Shown: positions 1 to 11,957 of the stretch, piece after piece
How positions within the stretch are numbered: the stretch's first letter is position 1
Layout of the letters: the number at the start of each line of letters is the position of its first letter
NCBI GenBank assembly: GCA_914767715.1
Contig: OU612072.1
Location: 17,424,001 to 17,488,000, forward strand
DNA from: Membranipora membranacea
Taxonomy: Eukaryota > Bryozoa > Gymnolaemata > Cheilostomatida > Membraniporidae
Length of the DNA stretch: 64,000 bases
Reading direction: 5' to 3'
Program-made: the position numbers and the translations under genes
Notes under the pieces: generated by a model
Databases searched by the model: none
What the model was told of the DNA's origin: nothing
The model's input: the letters and a program-made list of their open reading frames with translations, nothing else

Positions 1-34
1 TGGCTCTCTTTACTATCGCGGTTTAACTTTGTAG

Positions 35-2250
35 CCTCGAATCACGGAGGAGCGAATACAAAGAAGTCGGTACAGTTAATGATACCAGCCAGTAATCAGC
101 CTAATCTAATGGTAGTAGCTCAGCCTAGAGATAGTCAGCCTGATGCTCTGCTAATTATAGTCAGGGTACGTTTTCTCATCTTACCTAATTATAGTGTTAC
201 CGAAGTCGATCAACAGAGAAGGAGGGGGGAGGAGGGGGAGGGTGCTGTTCTGAGCCAAGGAATAAAAAAATGAATGGATTCCAGGGTCGTAGGAGGTCAC
301 TAGAAGGGTGGCAAGTTTATCATATACTACCTATTTTTACTCTCCCTAATTATTTTGAGTAAGTATCGGAATTGTCTTGTCTTGTACATAAAAAAGACAA
401 CATAATACATAGTTATCTCCCAAAAAATCACTTTCTCAAGAATCTTGTAGTTTTTTTTAAAACAAACCAACTTAATTCTTACTATTTCAACGGCTTTGAT
501 GACAATCATGATCTGAGTAAATATATAGAATACCATATTATATTGGTATTGTACTATTTTAGAACACCAAAGTATTAGTGGAGCTGGCTATGGACGCTGT
601 GAAGGAGATAGAGGGAGCTGCAGATGATGCAATCATTACCAATCTCAAAGTTGTATCACAGCTCCATCTGAGGACGATCGCTGAGGCGTGGATGGAGATG
701 GTACACGCTGCTGAGCTTAGTGAACTTATACTACACTCCAGTATGTATATATCCATCTAGTGTCTTTTACCCAATCATATCTACATTGCCAATAAACCAA
801 TCGTCTGTACTCGTGGCGGAGGATATTATGTGTGTACTCTCATGCAGCCGAAAGATAAAATTTCTATGCAAATTCATGAAAAATGTTGATAATGACAAAG
901 AACTCAAAAAATGCAGCGTGGCTATCTATATATATATAATTTCCTTATATTCTGTTGGGGTCACCCTTTTTGGATTAGAGGACAATTTTATAAAAATACT
1001 AACACCTTTTTGTTGTAATTCTCAGCTTTGACTCGAGTCTAGCTTGTCAATTACAGCATTGTATGAGTGGCTAAAGTTTGCTACCAAAACTGCCAGCTTT
1101 ATTATGTTTTGCGTTATGTTGTGTGGCAGAGATCACATCAATGGAAAAGTATTCCTTTGACCATGAGGCCACGTCATCTAGCCTAAGTCCCCCGGAAACT
1201 TGGGCTAGATCACGTTGCCTTATGCCTTTGACCACCCTGGCTATGCTATGCGTAACACCATGTTGAAACTCATGCTTGGCATTCCACTATGTTGAAGACC
1301 CTTGCTGTGCTAAGCATGATACTACATTGCAGACCACCCTGGTTATGCATGACACCAACTTTTTGGTGACACTACATTGAAAGCCTGGCTATGCAAGGTT
1401 TGACACAACGTTGAAGACCACCCTGGTTAATCTAAGCCTGACACTATCACGGATATATCCTTACTCTGTGACGCTATGTTGAAGGCCGTGGCTCTGTCAA
1501 ATACGACACTACCTCGAAGACCACCCTGGCTAATGGCTGTGCTAAGTGTCACACTGCATTGCATTAACCAAATAAAACTCTATGTAAGCCCAAGTTCAAC
1601 CTGGCTTCATATAAGACACAAGCTTGATAGTAATACCCGAAGCATGCTATTCAAAGAAATATGATGTATATTTTGTAGCTGCAATTGAGGAGTCGTGCGC
1701 CATCATCAATGAAATAAATAACACTTTCAACAACTATGTCATGAACAAATCGTTGCAGAATCAAGTCCCCTCCCTAACAGGTAATATGAAGGTTTAATCC
1801 ATATCCATATTGATCTCATAAATATTTATGTTTTGGTTAAATCTGAACGAACAAGAACTGTATCTCTTTATATCTATGGGTTGTATGTGCACATGATTTG
1901 GGGATTGGTGGTCGAAGCCTTTTCTTTCTCTAAGGTAATGAGACAATTATTTGGCAAAAATTTAAAATTGCTCTCACATGCCACCGGTAGCATATTTTCA
2001 CAAAAAAGTTGACTGACTTTGATAAAATGACACCTATTCGGCGAATTAATAGGTGTCAATCAACCTTGGCCTCGCATATTTTCATAAATAAACAAGTATT
2101 GTGACCTGTCACCACATTTTTGTTGTAGATCATTCAGCGAGAGGACTTGTGAACCAGGCTTTAGCTAGTGTGGATGTCATCAACGAGACGGATGAGGCTG
2201 AATATTATGAGCTGAAGAATCAAAAAAAGAAAATAAAGAAGAAAAAATGA
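35..2250 (+). CDS. 3' end of an unrecognised multi-exon gene (lysine-rich C-terminus)
   Basis: Four exons join in phase: 35-165, 563-740, 1679-1780 and 2129-2250, each preceded by a TAG acceptor and the first three followed by GT donors (GTACGT, GTATGT, GTAATA). The joined frame gives about 176 codons ending in TGA. The protein is predicted mostly helical and acidic in the middle (segments such as VELAMDAVKEIEGAADDAI and IINEINNTFNNYV). It ends in a very basic run, KNQKKKIKKKK, directly before the stop, which could bind membrane, nucleic acid or microtubules or act in sorting. The 5' part lies outside the window: exon 1 here begins with two bases of a split codon. I do not recognise the family. 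AATAAA at about 2386 is a plausible polyadenylation signal. The exon model is fairly secure because all junction phases agree. Confidence 0.6.
1085..1560. repeat. Degenerate 40-60 bp minisatellite in an intron
   Basis: Recurring, diverged units carry the words GACCACCCTGG, CTATGCTAAG and ACACTACATTGAAG at irregular spacing. They lie inside the 741-1678 intron of the first gene. Short open frames here only reflect the repeat. Confidence 0.55.
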
Positions 2251-4229
2251 GTATTATGCGCTTATTATGAGCATATCAACACTTAACTACCAACTAAATA
2301 AGGGTATCAAGAGATAAAAAACACAAACTCCAAACTATATGAGATGACGCAATGACAGTCTGGTGATATCTATCCACTCTGTCAAGAATAAATAGTGAGC
2401 CACAACAATCTAGTGGAAGTAAATTACATTCAGCTTAGACACATTTTTATTTATCTCAAGGTGTGAGGTTTGGAGGACATGCTGAAGTGGAGCTACACAC
2501 GATTAAGATCTGTGGTTGTACAATGTTCAGTAAGACTACGAAATCAATTCTATTACACTTTGAACAGATATATATAGGGTAGGAGCAATTAACTGTGAAT
2601 AATAATTTCAGTTTTGTGAATTTTGTGTTCTTTAGCAGTGGGCTGACAACCCCTTAAATCGTTATCATTATTAACCAATAAACCCCCTGAATAAAGTAAC
2701 ATCCAGCTCTAATTGCTCCACATATTTAACATAAGTAAGCCACGATCACGTTATAGACAATTATAATTAATCAGTTCGATATAGAGGAGTCTTAAATCAT
2801 GCAATGAACGTATCGTCTGCTATGAGAAGTATCCTGTCTGTTATTGTTTATGATTACGATATAATGACTTGATGATACAAACTTTTATTGCCCTATATAT
2901 TCAGCCTCAGTGCAATAATACCAAGAAAGTATTATTGATATCAATGTTATTACGCTTGTAATATTTCTACCCGCAAAACATGATAAGCTATACAACATCA
3001 GCTTGAGGCTGAGGAAAAAAATTAGCAAAGTCCAAATCGGTACTCTTGTTCATGACAATTATTATCACATGTAAGGTGCTTGTGTGTCACTAACGCTCTA
3101 CCACGGGGGGGGGGGGGCTGTAGTGTTGACTTGACCAGTTTAATTTGTAGGTCTTGGATGCAAATACCAAAATAATATTGCGACAAAATTGTTAACTGTA
3201 AGAAAACTGAAACTGTACTACAAATGTTTCCTTATTATGTATTACTTATGGAGAACTGTGCCAGCAGGGAGGTACAGACAATTTAACTGTTGTTACAATC
3301 TGCGCAAGTAATGAATGAGAAAGAATCCCTACGGGCAGTGACAGCGTAATGAGTTTTTCAATGTTTGGCGAGAATAAAATACCAGTAGGCTCATATGGTC
3401 GGATAATTACATAGAAAACAATCAGAGGGTAATGAAATCACTACTAAATAATAACAACATTCATAGACACGCCTGCTTCTTGTGTAATACAAGTATACAA
3501 GCGGCTATTATCATGGCTCTACACGCTGCTGCTATAAATGTTATTATTACATATCTCTTCAAAAAAATCATAACATAACGTGATAACTGAAATAAGTCTG
3601 AGTAGGGTGCACACGCACACCAAAAGTACACACAGCAACAGTTAGAATAGACTACTTTATCTGGCATAACTGGTCTTTATGTGGCTGTATATACAACAAC
3701 TTACAGTGGTCCTATTGTATGAAGGTACGTTTATTTTTTTGATAGCTGTCTTTCGGTTTATGGTAAAAGCCATTATTTGTATAGTAATAATGATAAATGT
3801 CTGAGAAGTAGCAAAAAATGTTAGACGTTGATTGTTATCAGGCATTTCTTTAACCTGCCGTCAAATACTATCAGACACATCTCAAATTCTGCATACACTG
3901 CATCACCATGGAAACATGAGCTATATTTATAGCCAATTTCAAAATATATAATTATATAGTAAAAAACTTAAAACAGTGAGCATGGTGATATTTTAGTTTA
4001 GTGTCTCTGTCACCACGCAGACACACAGACTGAGGAGATATTACTGTAGCTGAGCTCAGTAGTGACAGCAGCCCTACCCAGCTGGTTACATCAACATACA
4101 GGGAGAGAGTCAGAGATCTGATGATAATACCGACATAGTGTAGACTATATCTACCCACAGACTGAGACAGCGTAGGGACGTCACCCACACATTACCAGTA
4201 GAGATAGTATATATACATAAAGGATAGCT
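2251..4229. other. Intergenic, no gene seen
   Basis: AT-rich sequence between the first gene and the calcium sensor. A homopolymeric G run lies at about 3104-3117. No conserved coding segment was recognised on either strand. The last few hundred bases should contain the calcium-sensor promoter and 5' UTR, but no specific element can be defended. Confidence 0.4.
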
Positions 4230-7200
4230 ATGGGAGCGGAGGCTAGCAGAGATTTAACTCCTGAGATGTTACAGCATCTCGTCAGCACAACATACTGTAA
4301 GAATACCTCTTATCTCTCCTAAACATATCATGTAAAATAAATCTGCAGACAGATAGTAAGGCCGATATACCTGCCATGACTTGGGTCCTCGTTATACATA
4401 TCATAGATTATTTTGAGACTGCTTAGGGTTGCATTGCTGATAGAACTTTACCTATTGCTCTCATAGAACATACTAGCCATGTCATGCCATGGCTTCATCT
4501 TTGTTTCGGGAACACCTAAAACAAAAAATGAGCTGCTTCTAAAGGCGATAAACAAACACAAAAGTGATGATGATTGTTGTGGGACATCATCATCGCCATT
4601 CTAAGATCACATACCATGCACATCCCTCGGTTCTCATCGTTGCTAGTTTACTACGTTTATGAGATGCTAAATGTTATTTTTTATTAATTATTAAGCCAAT
4701 GTTCTCTAACTGCATACATACAGAACAGCAATAAACAGCTGACATTTATTGTGGAATTATACCAGTTACAATTAATGACTTATGAATGCAGGGAGGTTGA
4801 GTTTTTATTTCACAGATATATTGCCTAGCTATCCTTTCATATTTCTCACAGAAAAATTCCCGTATTTTCCATGATCATCATTTTGCTCGTATCTTAGGGG
4901 TCAGCATGTTTGGGCAAAAGTATACATTGACACAATCACCACGCCTCATACGATTATCAGTCTCAGTCAAACCTAATATCTCAGAACCATTAGTCATTGT
5001 GACAAAAATAAATCACTAAGAAAGGCCGACTGCCCTGAGACCTACAATTAGATCTCTCAATTTCTCATATCAAACTTACTTAGGATTAAACTTGGGAGCA
5101 CAAAAACTCACATTTCACTGTTGAGCACAATAAGTATTCATGGAGGAGAATACTTACTCCTACTCTATATTTGTGATCCCTGGACACACAATAATAAATC
5201 ACTTTAGGGCATTGCCTTTGCCTCAAACCATGCTTATATAAATAATCCTTATTTATTTCTATTTTGCAGTTTCTAAGAAGGAAATCAAATTATGGTGAGC
5301 AACCCGTTAATTTAGTTGTCGTTGATTAGCTGGTAGTGGCTAGAGGGCTATGAATGATTTTTATTGCAGGTTTCAATTCATATCTCTATCAAGTCAAGCT
5401 AGCCTGACAGTTAATGGTCAGTAATGGTCGCATACATCTCACCATATGACAGCTAGCTTGTGATTTGTGTTAGGCGTTAGTCCGGTTACCATAATTAAAA
5501 TTCAGTAATTATAGACCTGACATGGCTTGTATGGCCTCTGAATATAAATCTGAGCTTTCAGTAGAGGTAAGGGTAAGCTTCTCTCCACCATCCCATGCAC
5601 AGAACAGCAGCTGATAGGCCGATGTGCTTGATTCTAATCTGTCACTGTAAATTATTTATGGCTACTAAACATTTGAAAATATCTTAAGGCTACTGCAGGG
5701 ACAGGAATGGGAGGGGGTGGGGGTTAGCTGCTGCAGGGACAGGAATGGGAGGGGATGGGGGTTAGCTCCTGCAGGGACAGGAATGGGAGGGGGTGGGGGT
5801 TAGCTCCTGCAGGGACAGGAATGGGAGGGGGTGGGGGTAAGCTCCGGATTCTTAGAGGCTGGATTGATTAATTATAAACTGCTCGATGGGACAGGATATT
5901 GTGAATCTCGCATCCTCAAAAGTAATGGTTTGATGGCGTGAATCAGCTGGCCTGCTCTCTACTGCTTGGAGTTATGCCCTCGTATTCCTTTCAATTTCCA
6001 ACAATCTACAGCCATCTCATCAGCTTTTGTGGTTTATAGTTGGGTGCCCTTAGGTTAGAATGTTCGAACTAATGCTTATCATCAACCTAACCACTCATCA
6101 AGAGCAAATCATACCTTGCCGCTCTATTTTGTATTTTTAGGCATAAACACTTCCTGAAGGATTGCCCATCTGGTCTATTAAGCAAAAAGGTAAATTATAC
6201 AGCTGCATCTTCTCACCATGACTATATCCTCAAACTATTGGTATACTACACAGTTTTCTGAGCTCTGATTTAGGCCTCAATTCGGAGTTGTCCTCTCTCC
6301 AGTTTGGTCTTTTTAACCCACGCCACATAGCAAAAACGTGCTGAAAAGTGGGTTATTTTGATAACCGCTTATAATAGGATAAAAATTATTTTTGATTCAG
6401 AATCTGCAGCATTGAAAACTCATATGGACATAGTTTGGGAAATAATTTTAATATTTGGATAGTCAATTATAGCATTTTCTGCCTGTTTTGCAGACAATTT
6501 GGCAGAATTTTTCATGAGTTTCGTCACTAAAATTAAGATTTAACAACATTCAAGCCTCCAGTGATTTGGGAACCCTGTCTCACAGGGTTTTCAATGGTGC
6601 AGACTCTGAATCAAAACTCATTTTTATCCTAACATAAGCAATTTTCAATGTAACCCTCTTTCAGCAGGTTTTTCCTATGCGGCGTGGGTTAAAAGTACCA
6701 AACCTGAGAGAGGACAACTCAGAATTGAGGCATAAATAAGAGCTCAGAAAACTGTCTATAAGAAACATTTCCTGCTACCAGTGTCACGTTACATCTGCAT
6801 ATGATGGTCTAATTTCTGTACAACATTTGACGCAGCTAGGCCTAACTACTGTTAAAACTGGACAAAAATCTAACAACATGATCATTGTCTCTGAAGGTTG
6901 TGAATAAATTTCAGGATCTAAATGCAGTTTGTACATTCCTTTAGTATTTGAAAATATGTCCCACAATGCAACTTTCTTGAGTTTCCAGTGAAATCAAGTC
7001 AGTATCATGAATGTTTTAATGACCGTACAGATTGGCCTAACAATTAACCATTACTATACCGTGTTGTAGGAATTTGAGACGATATACAGACAGGTGTTTG
7101 AGGGAGGAGACCCATCTAAGTTCTCAGGATTTGTGTTTAATGTGTTTGACTCTGACCACAGTGGTACTATCTCATTCGATGAATTTATCAGAGCTCTTAG

Positions 7201-10200
7201 CGTAACGTCACGAGGAAACCTGGAACAAAAACTGGATTGTAAGTTATAGTACAATTGAGCAATCATGACTTCAAGAACCATAATATGTCTTAACTCAGAT
7301 TGGTGAGGTGAGATGCCCCGGCCGGGTGGCCGTCGAACGGGGAGGCAAGAGTCTGGGGGGGCTCAGACTAAGGTGAGATAGTTGTTGACATCATGAAGCC
7401 GGATATACCGCTCCATCTTTTCCCCTTAGATAATATAAAACCACGACATCAAATAGCATCTTCTCATTCTTGTTCGTCACATTCACTTGTCTTCACCGAG
7501 ACTTCAATTTTCTAACGACGACGCATGTAACCAGCTATGCCTTTGATCACCAGAGATAGTAGGAAATATCATTGCAGTCATAACATGAGGAGCAATCTTT
7601 TGAACATATATTTTATTCAATTTTTTGCAACTACCCGAAGTCTACCAAAAGTAGTTGAGATCCTCATTAAGTGACTCTCAGATTGGAACTGCTACCATCG
7701 GAGTAAGAAAAGGGAAAATAAAATTGCACTCACTTTGATAAAAAGTGCAATCAAATCTGTTATCAGCGCAAAATAATCAGGATTAGGGGGAATCGTACAA
7801 TAATACAGATTGATACTCAACATTTCGTTTCGAAAATTGGAGCATGCCATCCACAATACATCATACCTTATTGTAACCACTACCTACCACATGAAACAAG
7901 TTTATATAATGACGTTCATCATAATATGAGATGCTATGTCAAAGGCTTAGCGTCTGCAAAAACAAACAAGATTTATGGAGCTCAGTATCTCACCATAAGA
8001 TAGATATATCAGTTAAACAATTTCAAGATCGGTGCGTTTCTACCAACAGAAGAAATTCTGATTCAGAGATAATGGTATACACAAAACAGATATACAGATA
8101 CACCATAAAATCCCATATGCAGGAACGGTGACACTACACGGATGTATATCAATGTTGGTTGTATTTGTGTCGGGATAGCTGGTAGTAGCAATTCGTTATC
8201 AACCACTTTGGAAAAGTGGTGGATAATCAAATGCCACTACCAGCTATCCCGACATAGTTTGAGCACTTAAACTAGATATATACTGTATGTATTTGTAGGG
8301 GCGTTCTCTCTGTACGATATAGACAAAGATGGTAGAATAACTAAAGAGGAGATGACTAATATAGTGAAGGCTATATTTGAGATGGTAGGAGATAAGATGG
8401 GGGAGGGCGAGGAGAGTCCTGAATCTCGTGTTAATCTTATATTCACTCTCATGGATAAGGTAAGGGCTGCTGTATACTAATATCTCCAGTCTCCACCAAT
8501 GTTTAGGTACTCCTGGCAGCGGAATTCGCATAGATAAAAAATGCAAGTCATATCAGCTTATAGGACATCGAGAATGTTTGAGTTTGTTGAGAAAAAGCAG
8601 GGCAGATTACCTAAATCAGGCTTTGGTATGGGATAAATCCTTACACCTGCCAGCTATAGCTAGTATTATTAGGCCCTTATTAATTAATCCCTTGATCTGG
8701 TATGAGGTCAGCAAAATATTGCTGAGAAGGCTGAATTTCATATTTCTTCGTTGTGAATATACCCTTATACTTACTTGTATGCAAATTGGTCCTTCCACCT
8801 CACATCCACCCAGGGGCGTATATTCTAAAAAATTTCACTCACTGACTTTTTAAAGATGGGCATAATGAACGGGCGCAGGCCGTAGGCGTGACGGGGAGGG
8901 TGTGGGAGGGGCGCCCTCCCACCACGGAAATTTTTGCATATCGGTAGCAAAATAGCGCAAGCAGAGAGGTATTTCAATAGCTCACTGAGCTGTTGGGTAC
9001 TTTCAGAAAACAACCCAATAGCAGTAGAAGATTACGGTAAAAATGCTCCAGTTATAAAGCACCCATTTGAAAAAAAACTGACCTTGAAGGGAGTTGAACC
9101 CACAACAATCTTATGAACAGTGATTATAAAGTAGACACTCTACACACTGAGCTATTCAGCCATTCACAGGAATCCGTGGGCCGTGAGTGCTAATATACGC
9201 CACTGCATCCACCTGGAAAACTGGAGGTAATTTCAGAATTAAGGGGGAGGCAGTTTTTCTTGATCAGATCCCAGAAAAGGTTTGAAAATGGCAATATAAA
9301 ATCAGAAAGTCCCGAAATTCGAGGTCAATATCGAGCTGGCCCGGTAACTATAACCGCAGTCCAAAGGAGGTGGATGGAAAGAATTTTAAAGATAATTTAA
9401 GAGAATTTGTAGTGTGCGATATTTTTGACACACCTTGCCCTAGCCCCTAAGTTTATTTTAGAAAACTTGGCAACAAATAGGCGATATATGAAGTAATGGT
9501 ATCCACTGACTCTTGCTGGGTAGTATCATATGCTGCATTACCAGTTATAGTGTTTACATCAGCTGTGATGATGACGGGTAGGGACGGGTTAACTTGGCCC
9601 TCTCATGGCATCAACCTTCCAGAATAGGGGTTATGTCGTGTCTTTTTTTTCCAAAACTCGTACAAAATAACATTCATGCTCAGTCTACGTCATGGATTGT
9701 TTTCAATTGAGAATCAATTGGAAATAGGACTAATTTACATCAATTAACATTATTAGTTGTCCGAAGCAAATATCATAGAAAATCAAACTGGCTCATGGGA
9801 AATTACTTGACATAAATTTAATTCTAGGTATGACGGAACCATTTCTTGGCTTCTAAAGGCTAAGGTTACATTTCTCTCCATCAGGGATTAATTAATTTAC
9901 TGCTAGTCATACGTCAAAACAAATCAGAGACAGTGAAGCTAAACAGAGCCAAACGCCAAGAAGATCGAGGCATTAACTCCAGGTTGACCTTACCATGTTA
10001 TCAGCTTAACGGGTCATCGGTAATCATTGGTAGTTTCAATACTTTCAGATTGCAGTGTCCAATATCAATGGATTATCTCCCTAATCTATTAATAATCATC
10101 ACTCCGACCAAGGGGCTTTGCTGGCATGACAGTAAAAAATTTCTGGTTGTAGAATAATGATGGCTTTGTGACCAATGATGAATTTGTGAACGGAGCGAAG

Positions 10201-10260
10201 AATGACCCATGGATAGTACACGCATTAGCCATGGACCTCGCCTGTATGCCAAACCAATAG
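4230..10260 (+). CDS. Neuronal calcium sensor family protein (frequenin/NCS-1-like EF-hand)
   Basis: Six exons: 4230-4296, 5270-5294, 6141-6189, 7070-7238, 8299-8459 and 10153-10260, all GT..AG and in phase. They encode 192 residues, the usual size of the family. The N-terminus MGAEASR has Gly2 with Ser6, a good N-myristoylation signal. EF1 is the family's typical dead hand with the CPSG motif (DCPSGLL, about residues 37-43). EF2 ([12 protein letters not shown]), EF3 ([12 protein letters not shown]) and EF4 ([12 protein letters not shown]) have calcium ligands in the right places. Members are myristoylated Ca2+ switches that act at membranes on channels, receptors or phosphatidylinositol 4-kinase. 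The exact subfamily (NCS-1, hippocalcin, neurocalcin) cannot be settled by eye. The C-terminus, [19 protein letters not shown], is unlike that of vertebrate NCS-1. Introns carry a G-rich minisatellite, a 506-bp foldback, a hairpin MITE and a hAT-type MITE. Confidence 0.93.
5692..5846. repeat. 38-bp G-rich tandem repeat, about 4 units
   Basis: Four near-identical units begin CTGCAGGGACAGGAATGGGA and continue with GGGGGTGGGGGTTAGCTC. They lie in intron 2 of the calcium sensor. Clustered G runs on the transcribed + strand have G-quadruplex potential. Confidence 0.9.
6250..6755. mobile_element. 506-bp foldback element with about 170-bp inverted arms
   Basis: The left arm starts ACAGTTTTCTGAGCTCTGAT. 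The right arm read in reverse complement starts ACAGTTTTCTGAGCTCTTAT. Similarity continues for about 170 bp, through GAGTTGTCCTCTCT and TTTAACCCACGCC to GATTCAGA. The centre is unrelated AT-rich sequence. It lies in intron 3 of the calcium sensor. No convincing target-site duplication was found. Confidence 0.8.
8168..8273. mobile_element. Hairpin MITE (diverged copy of the 23512-23638 family)
   Basis: Inverted arms GTCGGGATAGCTGGTAGTAG and CTACCAGCTATCCCGAC enclose a short inner hairpin around AACCACTTTGGAAAAGTGGT. The right flank has the degenerate terminal palindrome TTTGAGCACTTAAAC. The element ends about 25 bp before the acceptor of calcium-sensor exon 5, so it may supply part of that 3' splice region. 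Confidence 0.75.
8811..9205 (-). mobile_element. hAT-type MITE carrying a tRNA-like segment (copy 1)
   Basis: The terminal inverted repeats are CAGGGGCGTATATT at the left and, in reverse complement, CAGTGGCGTATATT at the right. The insertion is flanked by a perfect 8-bp duplication, CATCCACC (8803-8810 and 9206-9213), which with the CAG-type ends fits the hAT superfamily. No transposase is present in the 395 bp. On the minus strand there is a tRNA-like block: TAGCTCAGTGTGTAGAG (A box) and GTGGGTTCAACTCCC (B box), followed by a T run. It lies in intron 5 of the calcium sensor. A second copy is at 35814-36238. Confidence 0.88.
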
Positions 10261-11957
10261 CCTTCATCGATGTCGCTGAGATAGTTTTTAAGAATTTTTC
10301 ACTTATTTTACCTTTTTCCGAGATACCCATTGTACATTGATATCTGCTCCAAACTTACCAGTATAACGGTACCATGGCTCTATACATACATGTTTACTAG
10401 CACACTGCAATGCTATTTGTGCACATCAATTATGAATAAACCAATAAATCAGTAATTTCTGATAAATTCTCTGCAACTACCTTTTAGTTTTACTGCCTGG
10501 ATCTTTCACTAACTGGACTTGGTCCTCCTGGGTCTGGTGCAGAACGGACATGGTACTACCTGACCCCGGTACCGTCTGGACCAAGTACTACCTCGCCCTT
10601 GTACTGTCAGCAGCTGGCATCTTATTTACTAATTCAAAATCAGCGACCACCATTACGGGGAACTTGTTATGGCGTTTGAATGATGGTTAAAATCGCAATG
10701 TCTGTCTCTGAAAACTGAATAATAATGTAGAAATAAGCGCCAAGGCGCTCTCAGTTAGCAGTCAGGTTTGGGCACAGTACTTAACAGATGATATTGGTAA
10801 CAGTATTTCATATACCCTGTACATATAATTCTTATATTATAATGGTTACCCAGATAATTTGGCTTACAGGCTTTGACTTACTATGTGACTTTCTGTAAGG
10901 CAATTTAGCACTACATTAAATTACCTTATATTCACCAAGGAGTTAGATACATGCTCATTATCTTTTGAGAGTATTAACCACAAAACAGATTCCCCAGTTT
11001 TTTTCTGGTCAGTTTATTTAAGTAAAAAATTCAGCTTTGGTTTTAGAGCCACAAACCTCTTTTGATTGCAAAATAAGAACTGAACGAAAGGAAACTGAAA
11101 AGATAAAAAGAGTTTATATAACTCCACCATTACAGAAACCACTGAATCTCAGGTGTGCTGGAGAGAAAATAAAAACGGACTGGCCAAGGAGGTCAGAAAC
11201 TTAGTATATAAAATATGAGAGCAGAGTGACACCTTAACCAGACAGTTAAAGGGTCAATGTTTACCTAAAACAAAATCAAGCGTGAATCAGAGAAAATAAA
11301 TCCATGGCATTGATGGTTAAAATCTGCTGTTTTGGCATACCAGTACAGCTTAGTATACTGATGATACATAAGTTACAGTAATATAACGAAAGACGAGTTT
11401 TATCTGGGTGAGAGTGCAACATAAAATACAGCAGCAGCCACACAAACAAGTGGGGGGGGGGGGGGGGTGAGAGACAAGAAGAAGCACCATGTATATTATA
11501 TTATGGATTCTGATACTGCTGCTGTATGCACACGTCTATAAATACGGGTATTCACACATAACAACCTCCGCTCTGACACAGAACACATAAACTATCTGAT
11601 TTAGAATAAAATGTAACAGGGCACTGTCAACATAATGCAAATTCATCCTGGATGTCTGAGGAAGACCAGATCAATCCATCATTGACCTGATCTCACTTGG
11701 AACTCCAGAAGATTGCGCTATGGGTCACTCATTGACACACCCCTTATAAGGTTGTGTACCCATCTATGCCTAAAGTGAAGCCACTGCGATATAATAAAAG
11801 GCAGGTAGTAAGTTATCATACAGATACATCAGTAAATATATATCACCAAGCTATCCTCATGTGCAGTGTCACCTGACTAACAATGTCATCCCTCCCTACT
11901 CGATATTATACAATATATGTCACATCCTCTCTCAGCTCAGTCTCAGCACTACTCAGC
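10261..11957. other. Convergent intergenic region, no gene seen
   Basis: This stretch separates the 3' end of the calcium sensor from the 3' end of atlastin. It holds a long G homopolymer at about 11452-11467 and otherwise AT-rich, non-coding-looking sequence. Both 3' UTRs should lie here. Confidence 0.4.

Noticed and set aside
720-1031. 103-codon frame as an exon
   Set aside because: It begins inside the exon ending at 740 in another frame and runs through AT-rich intron; the phase-consistent exon is 563-740.
3104-3117. Functional G-rich element
   Set aside because: Plain G homopolymers here and at about 11452, 30788 and 63036 have no flanking structure; they are slippage-prone tracts whose exact length may be a sequencing artefact.
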